From assembly GCA_934277655.1 (NCBI GenBank), contig CAKQVC010000069.1:1-8753 (forward strand): 8,753 bases of DNA, given 5' to 3'. Made by a program: the position numbers and the translations under genes. Below, piece after piece: positions 1 through 5,395 of the stretch. Origin of the DNA: an uncultured Clostridia bacterium. GTDB taxonomy: Bacteria; Bacillota; Clostridia; Peptostreptococcales; Anaerovoracaceae. Numbering within the stretch: the stretch's first letter is position 1; the number at the start of each line of letters is the position of its first letter. A model generated the notes under the pieces. It made no database searches and had not been told where the DNA came from. It worked only from the letters and a program-made list of their open reading frames with translations.

Positions 1-237
1 CTACAATATTTAGTAGACACTTTCAATCTGCGACTGACCAGCAATGCAGAGGATGACATCAAAAGCTGCCTTTCTCAAAGAATGTAACGCCCGACGAAAA
101 AGGTTCTTCTCCCGGGTTACCGGGGTCACTGGCTAAAGCAAGAAACTGCCACCGGGACTGCAGCTAAAGCTAAAACCTGCTTCAAAGCACAACTACGACA
201 AGAAAAACACTGCGAGTACAGATTTTGCGAGGAGTGA
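1..237 (+). other. Upstream flank; possible gene tail and decayed coding remnant
   Basis: Frame 1 is open from the first base to a TAA at 85-87 (28 codons, ending SCLSQRM). After that single stop it is open again to a TGA at 235-237, giving a Lys/Ala-rich reading with no start codon. The stretch 116-185 contains two degenerate copies of a roughly 33-nt unit, each starting CCGGG and containing GCTAAAGC, and a small CCCGG-GTTA-CCGGG hairpin at 111-124. The sequence is more GC-rich than the AT-rich promoter that follows. It could be the 3' end of an upstream gene followed by decayed coding sequence, or plain intergenic DNA. I recognise no family and no standard riboswitch core. Confidence 0.3.
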
Positions 238-246
238 AAAAAAGGC

Positions 247-277
247 TTGACTTGAACATCAATGTTTAAATTATAAT
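247..277 (+). promoter_or_regulatory. Promoter of the CAP/SLH gene, 19-bp spacer with internal dyad
   Basis: A -35 box TTGACT (247-252) and a perfect -10 box TATAAT (272-277) are separated by 19 bp, longer than the usual 17. The spacer contains the dyad AACAT-CA-ATGTT (255-266), extending with one mismatch to TTGAACAT/ATGTTTAA (252-269). A long spacer plus a central dyad is the classic layout of promoters activated by MerR-family regulators. No MerR gene lies in the window, so that assignment is inference. The transcript would start near 284, giving a leader of about 40 nt before the ATG at 326. Confidence 0.65.
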
Positions 278-325
278 AAATTATGAAAGTGCATTATATA
301 TTAAAATTTAGGATGAGGTAACAAC

Positions 326-2092
326 ATGAAACGCAAATTGGCAACAATCGCACTAATGGTCACAATCATGTTTACAATGTGCATTGGAAGCACGATAACT
401 TCATGGGCGGCAAGCAACCTGTCATCAGTCGAGAATGCGGTCCGGACGGCTTTAAACAGCTATAAGGCAGAGCAGACAACTTCCGACGGCGATCTGATGT
501 TTTTCGTATATGATCTGCTTCCTGACGACATGAAGAGCAGTGAGATAGAAGTATACAGACAAAACTTTGAGGCCGCTACGACAGAGAAAGATGGGCAGAT
601 CCAGTTTTATATCACGATTGACGGCACGTTGGTACCGGACGAAGATGCAGGACCTTTTGTAGCTAAAATTCCGAAACTTGTGGCAAGCAGTAATCAAGAG
701 ATTTCTGCGGAGCTTACCGCAGACTGGAGAGCGATGGGACAGGCAATGGACAAGGTTTCTGTCAGCAATGACACGACCAAGCAGGAACTGCTAAAGGCGG
801 CAAAGGCGGCAGCCCGGAACGGTTCTTCGGCCAAATGGAAAGAGTTCTATAAGGTAGATGCGACAACGGATAAGGAAGGTGCGATCACCGGTTATCTGGA
901 GGTTTCGCTGAACGGTCAGAGTAAGGAACTTCGTCAGCACATGGTCATTCCGATGCTGGGGCAGAAACTGCCGGTAAAAGCAATTTCGATCAACAGCAAG
1001 GAATGGAAGATTCTGCGTGAGACAAATATCGAGCGTCATAAAAAAGGACTGACGCTTCTGACGATGCCTGCAGCACTGCAGAAGGCGTGTGATACCCGTG
1101 CGGCAGAAGAGACTTACAATACGAAACCGGCACATACCAGACCGAATGGAACCAGTTATCAGACAGCGATTCCGTCGTCTTTCAAGTATCAGGGATGCGG
1201 AGAAAATCTGTTCAAATGTACGCAGGACGTTACAGCAGAAATTGCAATGAATGGCTGGATGAACAGTAAAGCGCATAAAGCTAATATTTTAAGAAACGGA
1301 TTTCATTATATGGGAGTCGGAACTTATCAGAAGCACGCAGTGCAGATCTTTGCCAAGTCAAAGAACAAGATAAAGTCCTGGACAACCAGTTCCGGAAAGA
1401 AAACATTCAGCACGGTGGATGCGATGATGAACGAGTATCTGATCTGTACGGATACAGCAGGGGTGAAGTCTTATGTTCCGCTGGATACTGCCTATATGAA
1501 GAAGGTCAAGGGTGGCTATACGATCAAGCTGAACAGTAGCAAGACGATTAAGATCACGGTGAAATCTTCAACGACTACAAGCAGCGGCACTTATTCAGAT
1601 GTATCCTCTGCAGATAAGAAGGCAGTTACCTGGGTTACCAAGAAGAAGATCATGACCGGAATCAACAAGTCGCAGTTTGCACCGAAAACTGCCTGCACGC
1701 GCGGCGATGTGTTCATTTATCTGTATCGTGCTAACGGCTCTCCGACAGTGAAGATCAAGAACTGGTTCCCAGATGTCAAGAGTACCGATCCTTACTACAA
1801 GGCTGTACTGTGGGCAAAGAAACAGGATATCATCGATTACGGACTTTTCTATGGCAAGGATGTCTGCCCGAAAGGCTATGCACTGTACTATGTATGGCTG
1901 AGTGCTGGTTCTCCGAAGGCAAAGAAAACGAGCAGCTTTACGGACTTTAACTCACAGGTATTCTACGCTGATGCGGTTGCCTGGGCGGAAGAAAAGGGTA
2001 TCGTCAAGAACAGCGGAAATAACCGCTTCGGCGGAGATGATGCCTGCACACGTGCAGATATTGCGAACTATCTGTACTATGCATATAAATAG
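326..2092 (+). CDS. Secreted CAP (SCP/PR-1-like) protein with C-terminal SLH repeats
   Basis: This is a 588-residue exported protein. Residues 1-29 form a signal peptide: basic MKRK, a hydrophobic core and a probable cleavage site around SWA-A (28/29). Residues 30-220 contain an N-terminal region with two related segments (about 83-118 and 178-211, both with an ATT-(E/D)-K-(D/E)-G motif followed by beta-strand-like sequence). Residues 222-345 are a CAP domain with the expected signatures: H270 in AHTRPNG, E293 in GENL, H317 and N320 in AHKANIL. Three SLH-like repeats follow, at about 423-472, 480-530 and 537-588. The first and third keep CTRGD/CTRAD, whereas the second has CPKGY. SLH modules usually tether proteins to secondary cell-wall polymers, so a surface location is likely; the CAP activity is unknown. 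A GGATGAGG ribosome binding site (311-318) sits 7 nt before the ATG. The gene is monocistronic, flanked by its own promoter and a strong terminator. Confidence 0.9.
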   Translation: MKRKLATIALMVTIMFTMCIGSTITSWAASNLSSVENAVRTALNSYKAEQTTSDGDLMFFVYDLLPDDMKSSEIEVYRQNFEAATTEKDGQIQFYITIDGTLVPDEDAGPFVAKIPKLVASSNQEISAELTADWRAMGQAMDKVSVSNDTTKQELLKAAKAAARNGSSAKWKEFYKVDATTDKEGAITGYLEVSLNGQSKELRQHMVIPMLGQKLPVKAISINSKEWKILRETNIERHKKGLTLLTMPAALQKACDTRAAEETYNTKPAHTRPNGTSYQTAIPSSFKYQGCGENLFKCTQDVTAEIAMNGWMNSKAHKANILRNGFHYMGVGTYQKHAVQIFAKSKNKIKSWTTSSGKKTFSTVDAMMNEYLICTDTAGVKSYVPLDTAYMKKVKGGYTIKLNSSKTIKITVKSSTTTSSGTYSDVSSADKKAVTWVTKKKIMTGINKSQFAPKTACTRGDVFIYLYRANGSPTVKIKNWFPDVKSTDPYYKAVLWAKKQDIIDYGLFYGKDVCPKGYALYYVWLSAGSPKAKKTSSFTDFNSQVFYADAVAWAEEKGIVKNSGNNRFGGDDACTRADIANYLYYAYK

Positions 2093-2155
2093 GGCATGAA
2101 AGCGAGAATCGGATTGCAGTGATTATGCCGGAAAAATAAATAAAAGAATATAAGG

Positions 2156-2188
2156 ACAGGGAGCTTCTGCGGAGGCTCTCTGTTTTTT
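2156..2188 (+). terminator. Rho-independent terminator after the CAP/SLH gene
   Basis: A 12-bp stem (2156-2167 with 2172-2183, including two G-T wobbles) encloses the tetraloop TGCG. Counting the last stem base, a run of six T ends at 2188. It lies 64 nt after the stop codon of the CAP/SLH gene and separates that unit from the next promoter. Confidence 0.92.
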
Positions 2189-2223
2189 AGTATAACGGGC
2201 AGGTCGGGAGCATACTTTTCGCC

Positions 2224-2252
2224 TTTACCCTTTTACAAAAAAATGATATACT
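2224..2252 (+). promoter_or_regulatory. Promoter for the LURP-one-like gene
   Basis: TTTACC (2224-2229) and TATACT (2247-2252) are separated by exactly 17 bp, lying between the upstream terminator and the structured leader. The predicted transcript start is near 2259, which leaves about 130 nt of untranslated leader before the ATG at 2389. An alternative pair, TTTACA (2232-2237) with TAGATA (2254-2259) at 16 bp, is poorer. Confidence 0.55.
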
Positions 2253-2290
2253 TTAGATAAAAATCAGGCAAGCAAGGAACGCTGGAGAAA

Positions 2291-2367
2291 GCAGTTGGAA
2301 AACTGCCGCATCTTATCCGGCAGTTCCAAATCGCATGCTGGATGTGATTTGGATGGTAGTATAAGAT
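2291..2367 (+). promoter_or_regulatory. Structured 5' leader with mutually exclusive hairpins
   Basis: Three helices can be drawn by eye. GCAGTT (2291-2296) pairs with AACTGC (2301-2306) across a GGAA tetraloop. The same strand, AACTGCCG (2301-2308), pairs perfectly with CGGCAGTT (2318-2325), so these two helices exclude each other. An 11-bp hairpin with one G-T pair follows (2326-2336 with 2342-2352, loop GCTGG). In addition ATCTTAT (2310-2316), in the loop of the second helix, is complementary to ATAAGAT (2361-2367), 9 nt upstream of the ribosome binding site, which would make a pseudoknot. It resembles no riboswitch class I can name. The pairings are seen in the sequence; a regulatory role is inferred. 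Confidence 0.5.
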
Positions 2368-2388
2368 AAAGCAAAAGGGGGACTGAAA

Positions 2389-2859
2389 ATGAAATTATTA
2401 TTCAAGCAGAGATTTTTTTCGTGGTTCGACAGCTACGATATTTACAACGAGGCAGGTGATACCGTCTACACAGTGGAGGGTCAACTGGCCTGGGGGCATA
2501 AACTCAAGATTTACGACAGCACCGGGCGGGAGGCTGGTATGGTGCAGCAACGTGTGCTGACACTTTTGCCGAAGTTTGAACTCTATGTGGGAGATACTTA
2601 TGCAGGCTGCCTGAACAAGGAATTTACGTTTTTTAAACCGCAGTACAATATTGATTTTAAAGGTTGGTATGTGAAGGGGGATTTCTTTGAATGGGATTAT
2701 TCCGTGTTTGATCGAGCCGGAAACGTTATCGCAACGGTGTCCAAGGAGCTGTTCCACCTGACAGATACCTACGTGATTGATGTGCAGGATCCAGCGGACG
2801 GACTTAGTGCGCTGATGCTGGTTCTAGCTATCGACGCAGAAAAATGTTCACGGAATTAA
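2389..2859 (+). CDS. LURP-one-related / YxjI-like tubby-fold protein
   Basis: The product is a 156-residue soluble protein without signal peptide or membrane helices. It reads as a series of short beta strands: MKLLFKQRFFSWFDSYDIYNEAG, then repeated turns such as IYDSTGREAG and VFDRAGNVIA, with FKGWYVKGDFFEWDYSVFD in the middle. This is the pattern of the LURP-one-related family (Pfam LOR, including Bacillus YxjI), which folds as a small tubby-like beta barrel around a central helix. Family proteins are about 160-200 residues, so this is close to full length. The biochemical role in bacteria is not established. A strong AGGGGG ribosome binding site (2376-2381) precedes the ATG by 7 nt. It has its own promoter and leader, and no terminator separates it from the tetR promoter 10 nt downstream. 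Confidence 0.8.
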   Translation: MKLLFKQRFFSWFDSYDIYNEAGDTVYTVEGQLAWGHKLKIYDSTGREAGMVQQRVLTLLPKFELYVGDTYAGCLNKEFTFFKPQYNIDFKGWYVKGDFFEWDYSVFDRAGNVIATVSKELFHLTDTYVIDVQDPADGLSALMLVLAIDAEKCSRN

Positions 2860-2869
2860 CACAAAAGAC

Positions 2870-2898
2870 TTGACATTTATGTAAGAAAGGGCTATATT
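2870..2898 (+). promoter_or_regulatory. tetR promoter
   Basis: A perfect -35 TTGACA (2870-2875) is separated by 17 bp from the -10 TATATT (2893-2898). Transcription should start near 2905, inside the first operator palindrome, so repressor bound there would block initiation. The leader to the ATG at 2941 would be about 36 nt. Confidence 0.8.
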
Positions 2899-2926
2899 TA
2901 TAACATCGTTATATAACACTGTTATA
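2899..2926 (+). promoter_or_regulatory. Tandem TetR-type operator (two overlapping perfect palindromes)
   Basis: TATAAC-ATC-GTTATA (2899-2913) and TATAAC-ACT-GTTATA (2912-2926) are both perfect 6+3+6 palindromes. They overlap by two bases, giving a 13-bp repeat period. They begin directly after the -10 box and cover the predicted transcript start of the tetR gene. This is the expected place and shape for the autoregulatory site of a TetR-family repressor, and two dimers could bind side by side. The junction of the two is itself the palindrome GTTATATAAC (2908-2917), which recurs at 4004-4013. Confidence 0.85.
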
Positions 2927-2940
2927 AACAAAGAATTGCT

Positions 2941-3564
2941 ATGACAAAACAAATTGAAGGCGTATCTGAAAAAATTCTGGCATGTGCGAAAGCAGAATTT
3001 TTAGAAAAAGGCTTTGGCGAGGCGTCTCTGCGGACGATTGCATCGAAAGCAGGAACAACGACGGGATCTATTTATTCTCGCTTCGGCGGGAAGGAAGGCT
3101 TGTTCGGTGCAATCGTGGAACCGACAGCAGACCATATTCTTCGCCGTTTCGAGGAAATCCAGTCAGACTTTCATGCAATGGATGAAACGGTACAACCAGA
3201 GAAAATGGAGACTACCGTTTCGGCGGGCATGGCAGAGATCATCGACTACATGTATGAACATTTTGACGAAATGCAGCTTTTGGTTGACAGTTCCTATGGT
3301 ACCAGGTACCAGAATTTCATCGAAGAGATGATTCGCATTGAAACAGAGTATACATACAAGTACATGGATGTCATCAAGCTGCCAGCCAAGAGCAGGGAGC
3401 TGATCAGTGAGGAATTTGTTCACATCATGGTAACCTCGTTGTTTGAAAGTTTCTTTGAGATCATCCGACACCGCATGAGCAAAGAAAATGCACTGAAATA
3501 TGCAGACATGCTGAGAAAATATCATGCAGCGGGATGGAATACGATCTTCAGCAGTGCTTTCTGA
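2941..3564 (+). CDS. TetR/AcrR-family transcriptional regulator
   Basis: The 207-residue protein has a typical TetR N-terminal DNA-binding domain at about residues 8-57. ILACAKAEFLEKGFGEASL is the first helices, TIASKAGTTTGSIYSRFGG is the helix-turn-helix, and KEGLFGAIVE leads into the ligand-binding part. The C-terminal region (60-207) is helical and diverged, as usual for the inducer-binding and dimerisation domain, so the ligand cannot be deduced. The ATG at 2941 has only a poor purine-rich sequence upstream (AAAGAATT), so translation may be weak. The start is supported by alignment of the domain to the N-terminus. The adjacent tandem palindromes indicate autorepression. The ECF transporter operon downstream on the same strand, which carries half of the same palindrome pair, is the likely target. 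Confidence 0.92.
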   Translation: MTKQIEGVSEKILACAKAEFLEKGFGEASLRTIASKAGTTTGSIYSRFGGKEGLFGAIVEPTADHILRRFEEIQSDFHAMDETVQPEKMETTVSAGMAEIIDYMYEHFDEMQLLVDSSYGTRYQNFIEEMIRIETEYTYKYMDVIKLPAKSRELISEEFVHIMVTSLFESFFEIIRHRMSKENALKYADMLRKYHAAGWNTIFSSAF

Positions 3565-3703
3565 TGTAAAGCAAAGCATGAGAGAAACTGGAGGCAGGGC
3601 TGGAATCGCTGTATTAGAAATTGCGGCAGGACAGAGTGGCTAAATCATCGGGCAGCAGATCACGCAAAGAAGGGTGTGGCTTGACTGCCTGAATTTTGAA
3701 TGG

Positions 3704-3933
3704 TTGGTTAGCGTCGGCTAATCAACAAACCCTCTTGTTATGTGGATATTAACGAGACAAGGAAGTTGACTAGCGTTGGCTAACCGGCTGACTCTTTTGC
3801 TGTTAACGAAGCATAGGGTCTATTGACGAAGCACAGAACTCATCATTGAGACACAGGAGCCTCTGGCGAGTGATAGAACTCGGATGAAATATTTTCCCGG
3901 GTGTGCATGGTTTGGTTAGTTGAAGCTAACCAA
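3704..3933 (+). repeat. Three copies of a 22-bp dyad element (TTGGTTAG-N6-CTAACCAA type)
   Basis: Copies lie at 3704-3725 (TTGGTTAG, six bases, CTAATCAA), 3766-3787 (TTGACTAG, six bases, CTAACCGG) and 3912-3933 (TTGGTTAG, six bases, CTAACCAA; perfect, with one more T/A pair outside). The first two also share a CG(T/C)(T/C)GG-like centre. Repeated dyads of one length upstream of an operon suggest binding sites for a dimeric regulator, though they could also form RNA hairpins. The half-sites GGTTAG/CTAACC equal the core half-sites of the DtxR/IdeR iron box, but there they are separated by one base, not six. Confidence 0.65.
3749..3857 (+). repeat. Degenerate short direct repeats, TTAACGAAGCAYAGG-like
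   Basis: Related words occur at 3749-3762 (TTAACGAGACAAGG), 3803-3817 (TTAACGAAGCATAGG), 3823-3836 (TTGACGAAGCACAG) and 3846-3857 (TTGAGACACAGG). The middle two share ten of the eleven bases in ACGAAGCAYAG and are exactly 20 bp apart. They are interleaved with the dyad elements. Function is unknown; decayed duplications are as likely as binding sites. Confidence 0.4.
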
Positions 3934-3948
3934 AAGAAAGCTAAAAAT
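3920..3948 (+). promoter_or_regulatory. Weak candidate promoter of the ECF operon
   Basis: TTGAAG (3920-3925), which is the centre of the third dyad element, is followed after 16-17 bp by TAAAAAT (3942-3948). If real, a protein bound to the dyad would sit on the -35 box. The -10 match is poor. Another possibility is TTGCAG (3980-3985) with TTATAT (4005-4010) at 19 bp, which would place the GTTATATAAC operator core on the -10. Confidence 0.25.
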
Positions 3949-4003
3949 TCTGAAACATTCGGGGCGAGGCTTTCTGGCATTGCAGGAAAATCCATGGAGG
4001 CAG

Positions 4004-4013
4004 GTTATATAAC
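4004..4013 (+). promoter_or_regulatory. Second copy of the TetR operator core, GTTATATAAC
   Basis: The 10-bp perfect palindrome GTTATATAAC here is identical to 2908-2917, the junction of the two palindromes in front of tetR. It lies 36 nt before the S-component start codon. The outer flanks differ, so only the inner pair of half-sites is conserved. Given its position before the first transporter gene, a binding site of the same TetR regulator is a reasonable inference. Confidence 0.5.
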
Positions 4014-4049
4014 AGACAGAATTCAAACCAGCAAAGGAAGGTAAAAGCA

Positions 4050-4637
4050 ATGAAGGACAATGCAAAGTTAAAAGGAAAAGATTTGATCAACATCGGTATT
4101 TATGCGGCAATTTACTGTGTCATCATGACTGCAGTTGCCATGTTGGGTTTCATTCCGATCATGATGCCGCTGTTGTGCGTGATCGTACCGTTGATCGGAG
4201 GAATTCCGATGATGCTCTTTATGACCAAGGTTAATAAATTCGGCATGGTAACGATTTATGCGATGATCGTCGGTCTGTTCCTGTGGGTTACGGGCATGGG
4301 ATACTGGCCATTCCTGTTCGGTATCGTATTCGGTTTCCTGGCAGATCTGATCGCAAAGAGCGGTAACTACAAGAGCAGTAAAAAAACTGTGCTGTGCTGC
4401 GGTGTGTTTAACTTTACTATCTTTGGGAATTTCGTACCGCTGTTCATGAATGCGGAAGCCTATTTCCAGACCAGACAAAGCTTCGGTGAGGAATACATTA
4501 CAAGCCTGACTGAAATCATGGAAAACACTTGGATGGCACCGTTCCTGTTCGTAGCCTGCTTTGTATGCGGGGTAATTGGGGCACAGATCGGGAAAGCACT
4601 GCTGAAAAAGCACTTTGTAAAGGCAGGGATTGCGTAA
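4050..4637 (+). CDS. MptD/Trep_Strep-family ECF transporter substrate-binding S component
   Basis: This 195-residue integral membrane protein has about five to six hydrophobic helices (roughly residues 12-35, 36-55, 64-80, 82-100, 115-133 and 160-182). Features typical of the MptD/Trep_Strep family are the N-terminal LKGKDLINIGIYAAIYCVI segment, the glycine-rich MGYWPFLFGIVFGFLADLI stretch and the basic tail after the last helix. S components bind the transported compound and confer specificity on an energy-coupling-factor importer. The substrate of this family is not fixed; related systems have been linked to haem or iron compounds. The ribosome binding site AAAGGAAGG (4033-4041) is good. 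The stop codon TAA shares its last A with the ATG of the T component (TAATG), which indicates tight translational coupling. Confidence 0.85.
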   Translation: MKDNAKLKGKDLINIGIYAAIYCVIMTAVAMLGFIPIMMPLLCVIVPLIGGIPMMLFMTKVNKFGMVTIYAMIVGLFLWVTGMGYWPFLFGIVFGFLADLIAKSGNYKSSKKTVLCCGVFNFTIFGNFVPLFMNAEAYFQTRQSFGEEYITSLTEIMENTWMAPFLFVACFVCGVIGAQIGKALLKKHFVKAGIA

Positions 4638-5395
4638 TGCAGACCAATCTTTTACAGGCAGATGTGGAAAACCGCGGCATCGTGCTGGATCCGCGTACGA
4701 AGATGGTCGTGTTGATGACGATCGCGATTTTTGTGCTGGGCGGTGCAGGGGGCGATATCTTTACCGCCTATCTGCCATGCTTCTGTGCGTTGCCGTTTTT
4801 GATGTTTCTGACAGCAGGGAGATGGCGGACTGCTTTGACTTTTGCAGTTATCTATACCGTATCCTATACTGCGTTCTGGTATCTGGGATCGCGCACCGAA
4901 GGGCTGGCAAACTTTTTGATCCTGGCGGTCTGCGGCATCCTCTCGCGCTTTTATCCTAGCATCATGGCGGGTGCGTATCTGATCGAAACCACGACGGTCA
5001 GTGAGTTTTCGGCGGCCATGTCACGGATGCACGTTTCGGAAAAAATTTCGATTCCCCTGTGCGTTATGTTCCGCTTTTTCCCGACTGTTGCCGATGAATT
5101 TGCTTCGATCAACGCAGCGATGCGGATGCGGGATATCCGCCTCATGGGAAAGAACGCAGGAAAAATGATCGAATATCGGATCGTGCCGCTGATGGTCTGC
5201 TCTGCCAAGATCGGCGAGGAACTCAATGCGGCGGCCATTACCAGAGGCTTGGGCGGTGAAGTACACCGTACTAACGTGTGCAAGATCGGTTTCCATGTGC
5301 AGGACGTGGTGTTCCTGCTGCTGTGCCTGATCCCGTATGTGCTGTGGATCTTAGAGCTGACAGGGATGGTATTTGTTTCAGGAGGTGCCGTGTGA
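4637..5395 (+). CDS. ECF transporter transmembrane (T) component, EcfT/CbiQ family
   Basis: The 252-residue membrane protein links the S component to the ATPases. The start was chosen at the ATG overlapping the S-component stop: an upstream in-frame ATG at 4529 would run through that gene, while 4637 places the family-typical LDPRTKMVVLM opening at residues 18-28. Hydrophobic helices occupy about 22-36, 41-60, 65-82, 90-112 and 222-247. The cytoplasmic coupling motifs are at 161-166 (AMRMRD) and 201-206 (ITRGLG), matching the two Ala-Arg-Gly-type motifs that contact the ATPases, and RFFPT (146-150) precedes them as in other EcfT proteins. The first motif is diverged (RMRD in place of the usual RARG). 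TGA overlaps the next ATG by one base (TGATG). Confidence 0.88.
   Translation: MQTNLLQADVENRGIVLDPRTKMVVLMTIAIFVLGGAGGDIFTAYLPCFCALPFLMFLTAGRWRTALTFAVIYTVSYTAFWYLGSRTEGLANFLILAVCGILSRFYPSIMAGAYLIETTTVSEFSAAMSRMHVSEKISIPLCVMFRFFPTVADEFASINAAMRMRDIRLMGKNAGKMIEYRIVPLMVCSAKIGEELNAAAITRGLGGEVHRTNVCKIGFHVQDVVFLLLCLIPYVLWILELTGMVFVSGGAV

Larger units (their letters stand above)
3565..4049 (+). other. 485-nt regulatory intergenic region between tetR and the ECF operon
   Basis: No gene is convincing here and no terminator is visible after tetR, so read-through into the transporter genes is possible. The region holds three dyad elements, degenerate short direct repeats, a copy of the tetR operator core and an AAAGGAAGG ribosome binding site (4033-4041) for the S component. 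A 45-codon ORF (3907-4044) lacks a ribosome binding site. The unusual length and density of symmetric sequences suggest several regulators act on the downstream operon. Confidence 0.6.

Noticed and set aside
110..190. Possible c-di-AMP (ydaO/yuaA) or other riboswitch before the CAP/SLH gene
   Set aside because: A CAGCTAA word and CCGGG blocks are reminiscent of it, but the conserved GGGGTGAA-type core is missing, and the strong promoter at 247-277 lies downstream of the region.
791..1276. 161-codon reverse-strand ORF inside the CAP/SLH gene
   Set aside because: It is antisense to a clearly coding frame with signal peptide and CAP motifs, has no ribosome binding site, and its product (Arg/Cys/Leu-rich) resembles no family.
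3554..3576. Small hairpin (TGCTTT/AAAGCA) at the tetR stop codon as a terminator
   Set aside because: The stem is only about 6 bp, AT-rich and lacks a following T-run, so termination there is unlikely.
3578..3643. 21-codon ORF directly after tetR
   Set aside because: No ribosome binding site, no recognisable peptide, and no support beyond an open frame of chance length.
3704..3933. Reading the short repeats as a CRISPR array
   Set aside because: Only three copies, internally palindromic, unequal spacing (62 and 146 bp) and no cas genes; this is a regulatory-site pattern.
4529..4636. Upstream extension of the T component to an ATG at 4529
   Set aside because: It would overlap the S-component gene by about 108 bases with a non-family N-terminus; the ATG at 4637 fits the TAATG coupling and the EcfT N-terminus.
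5278..5394. Upstream extension of the double ATPase to an ATG at 5278
   Set aside because: The added 39 residues are out-of-frame translation of the T-component gene, while the ATG at 5395 has GGAGG at good spacing.
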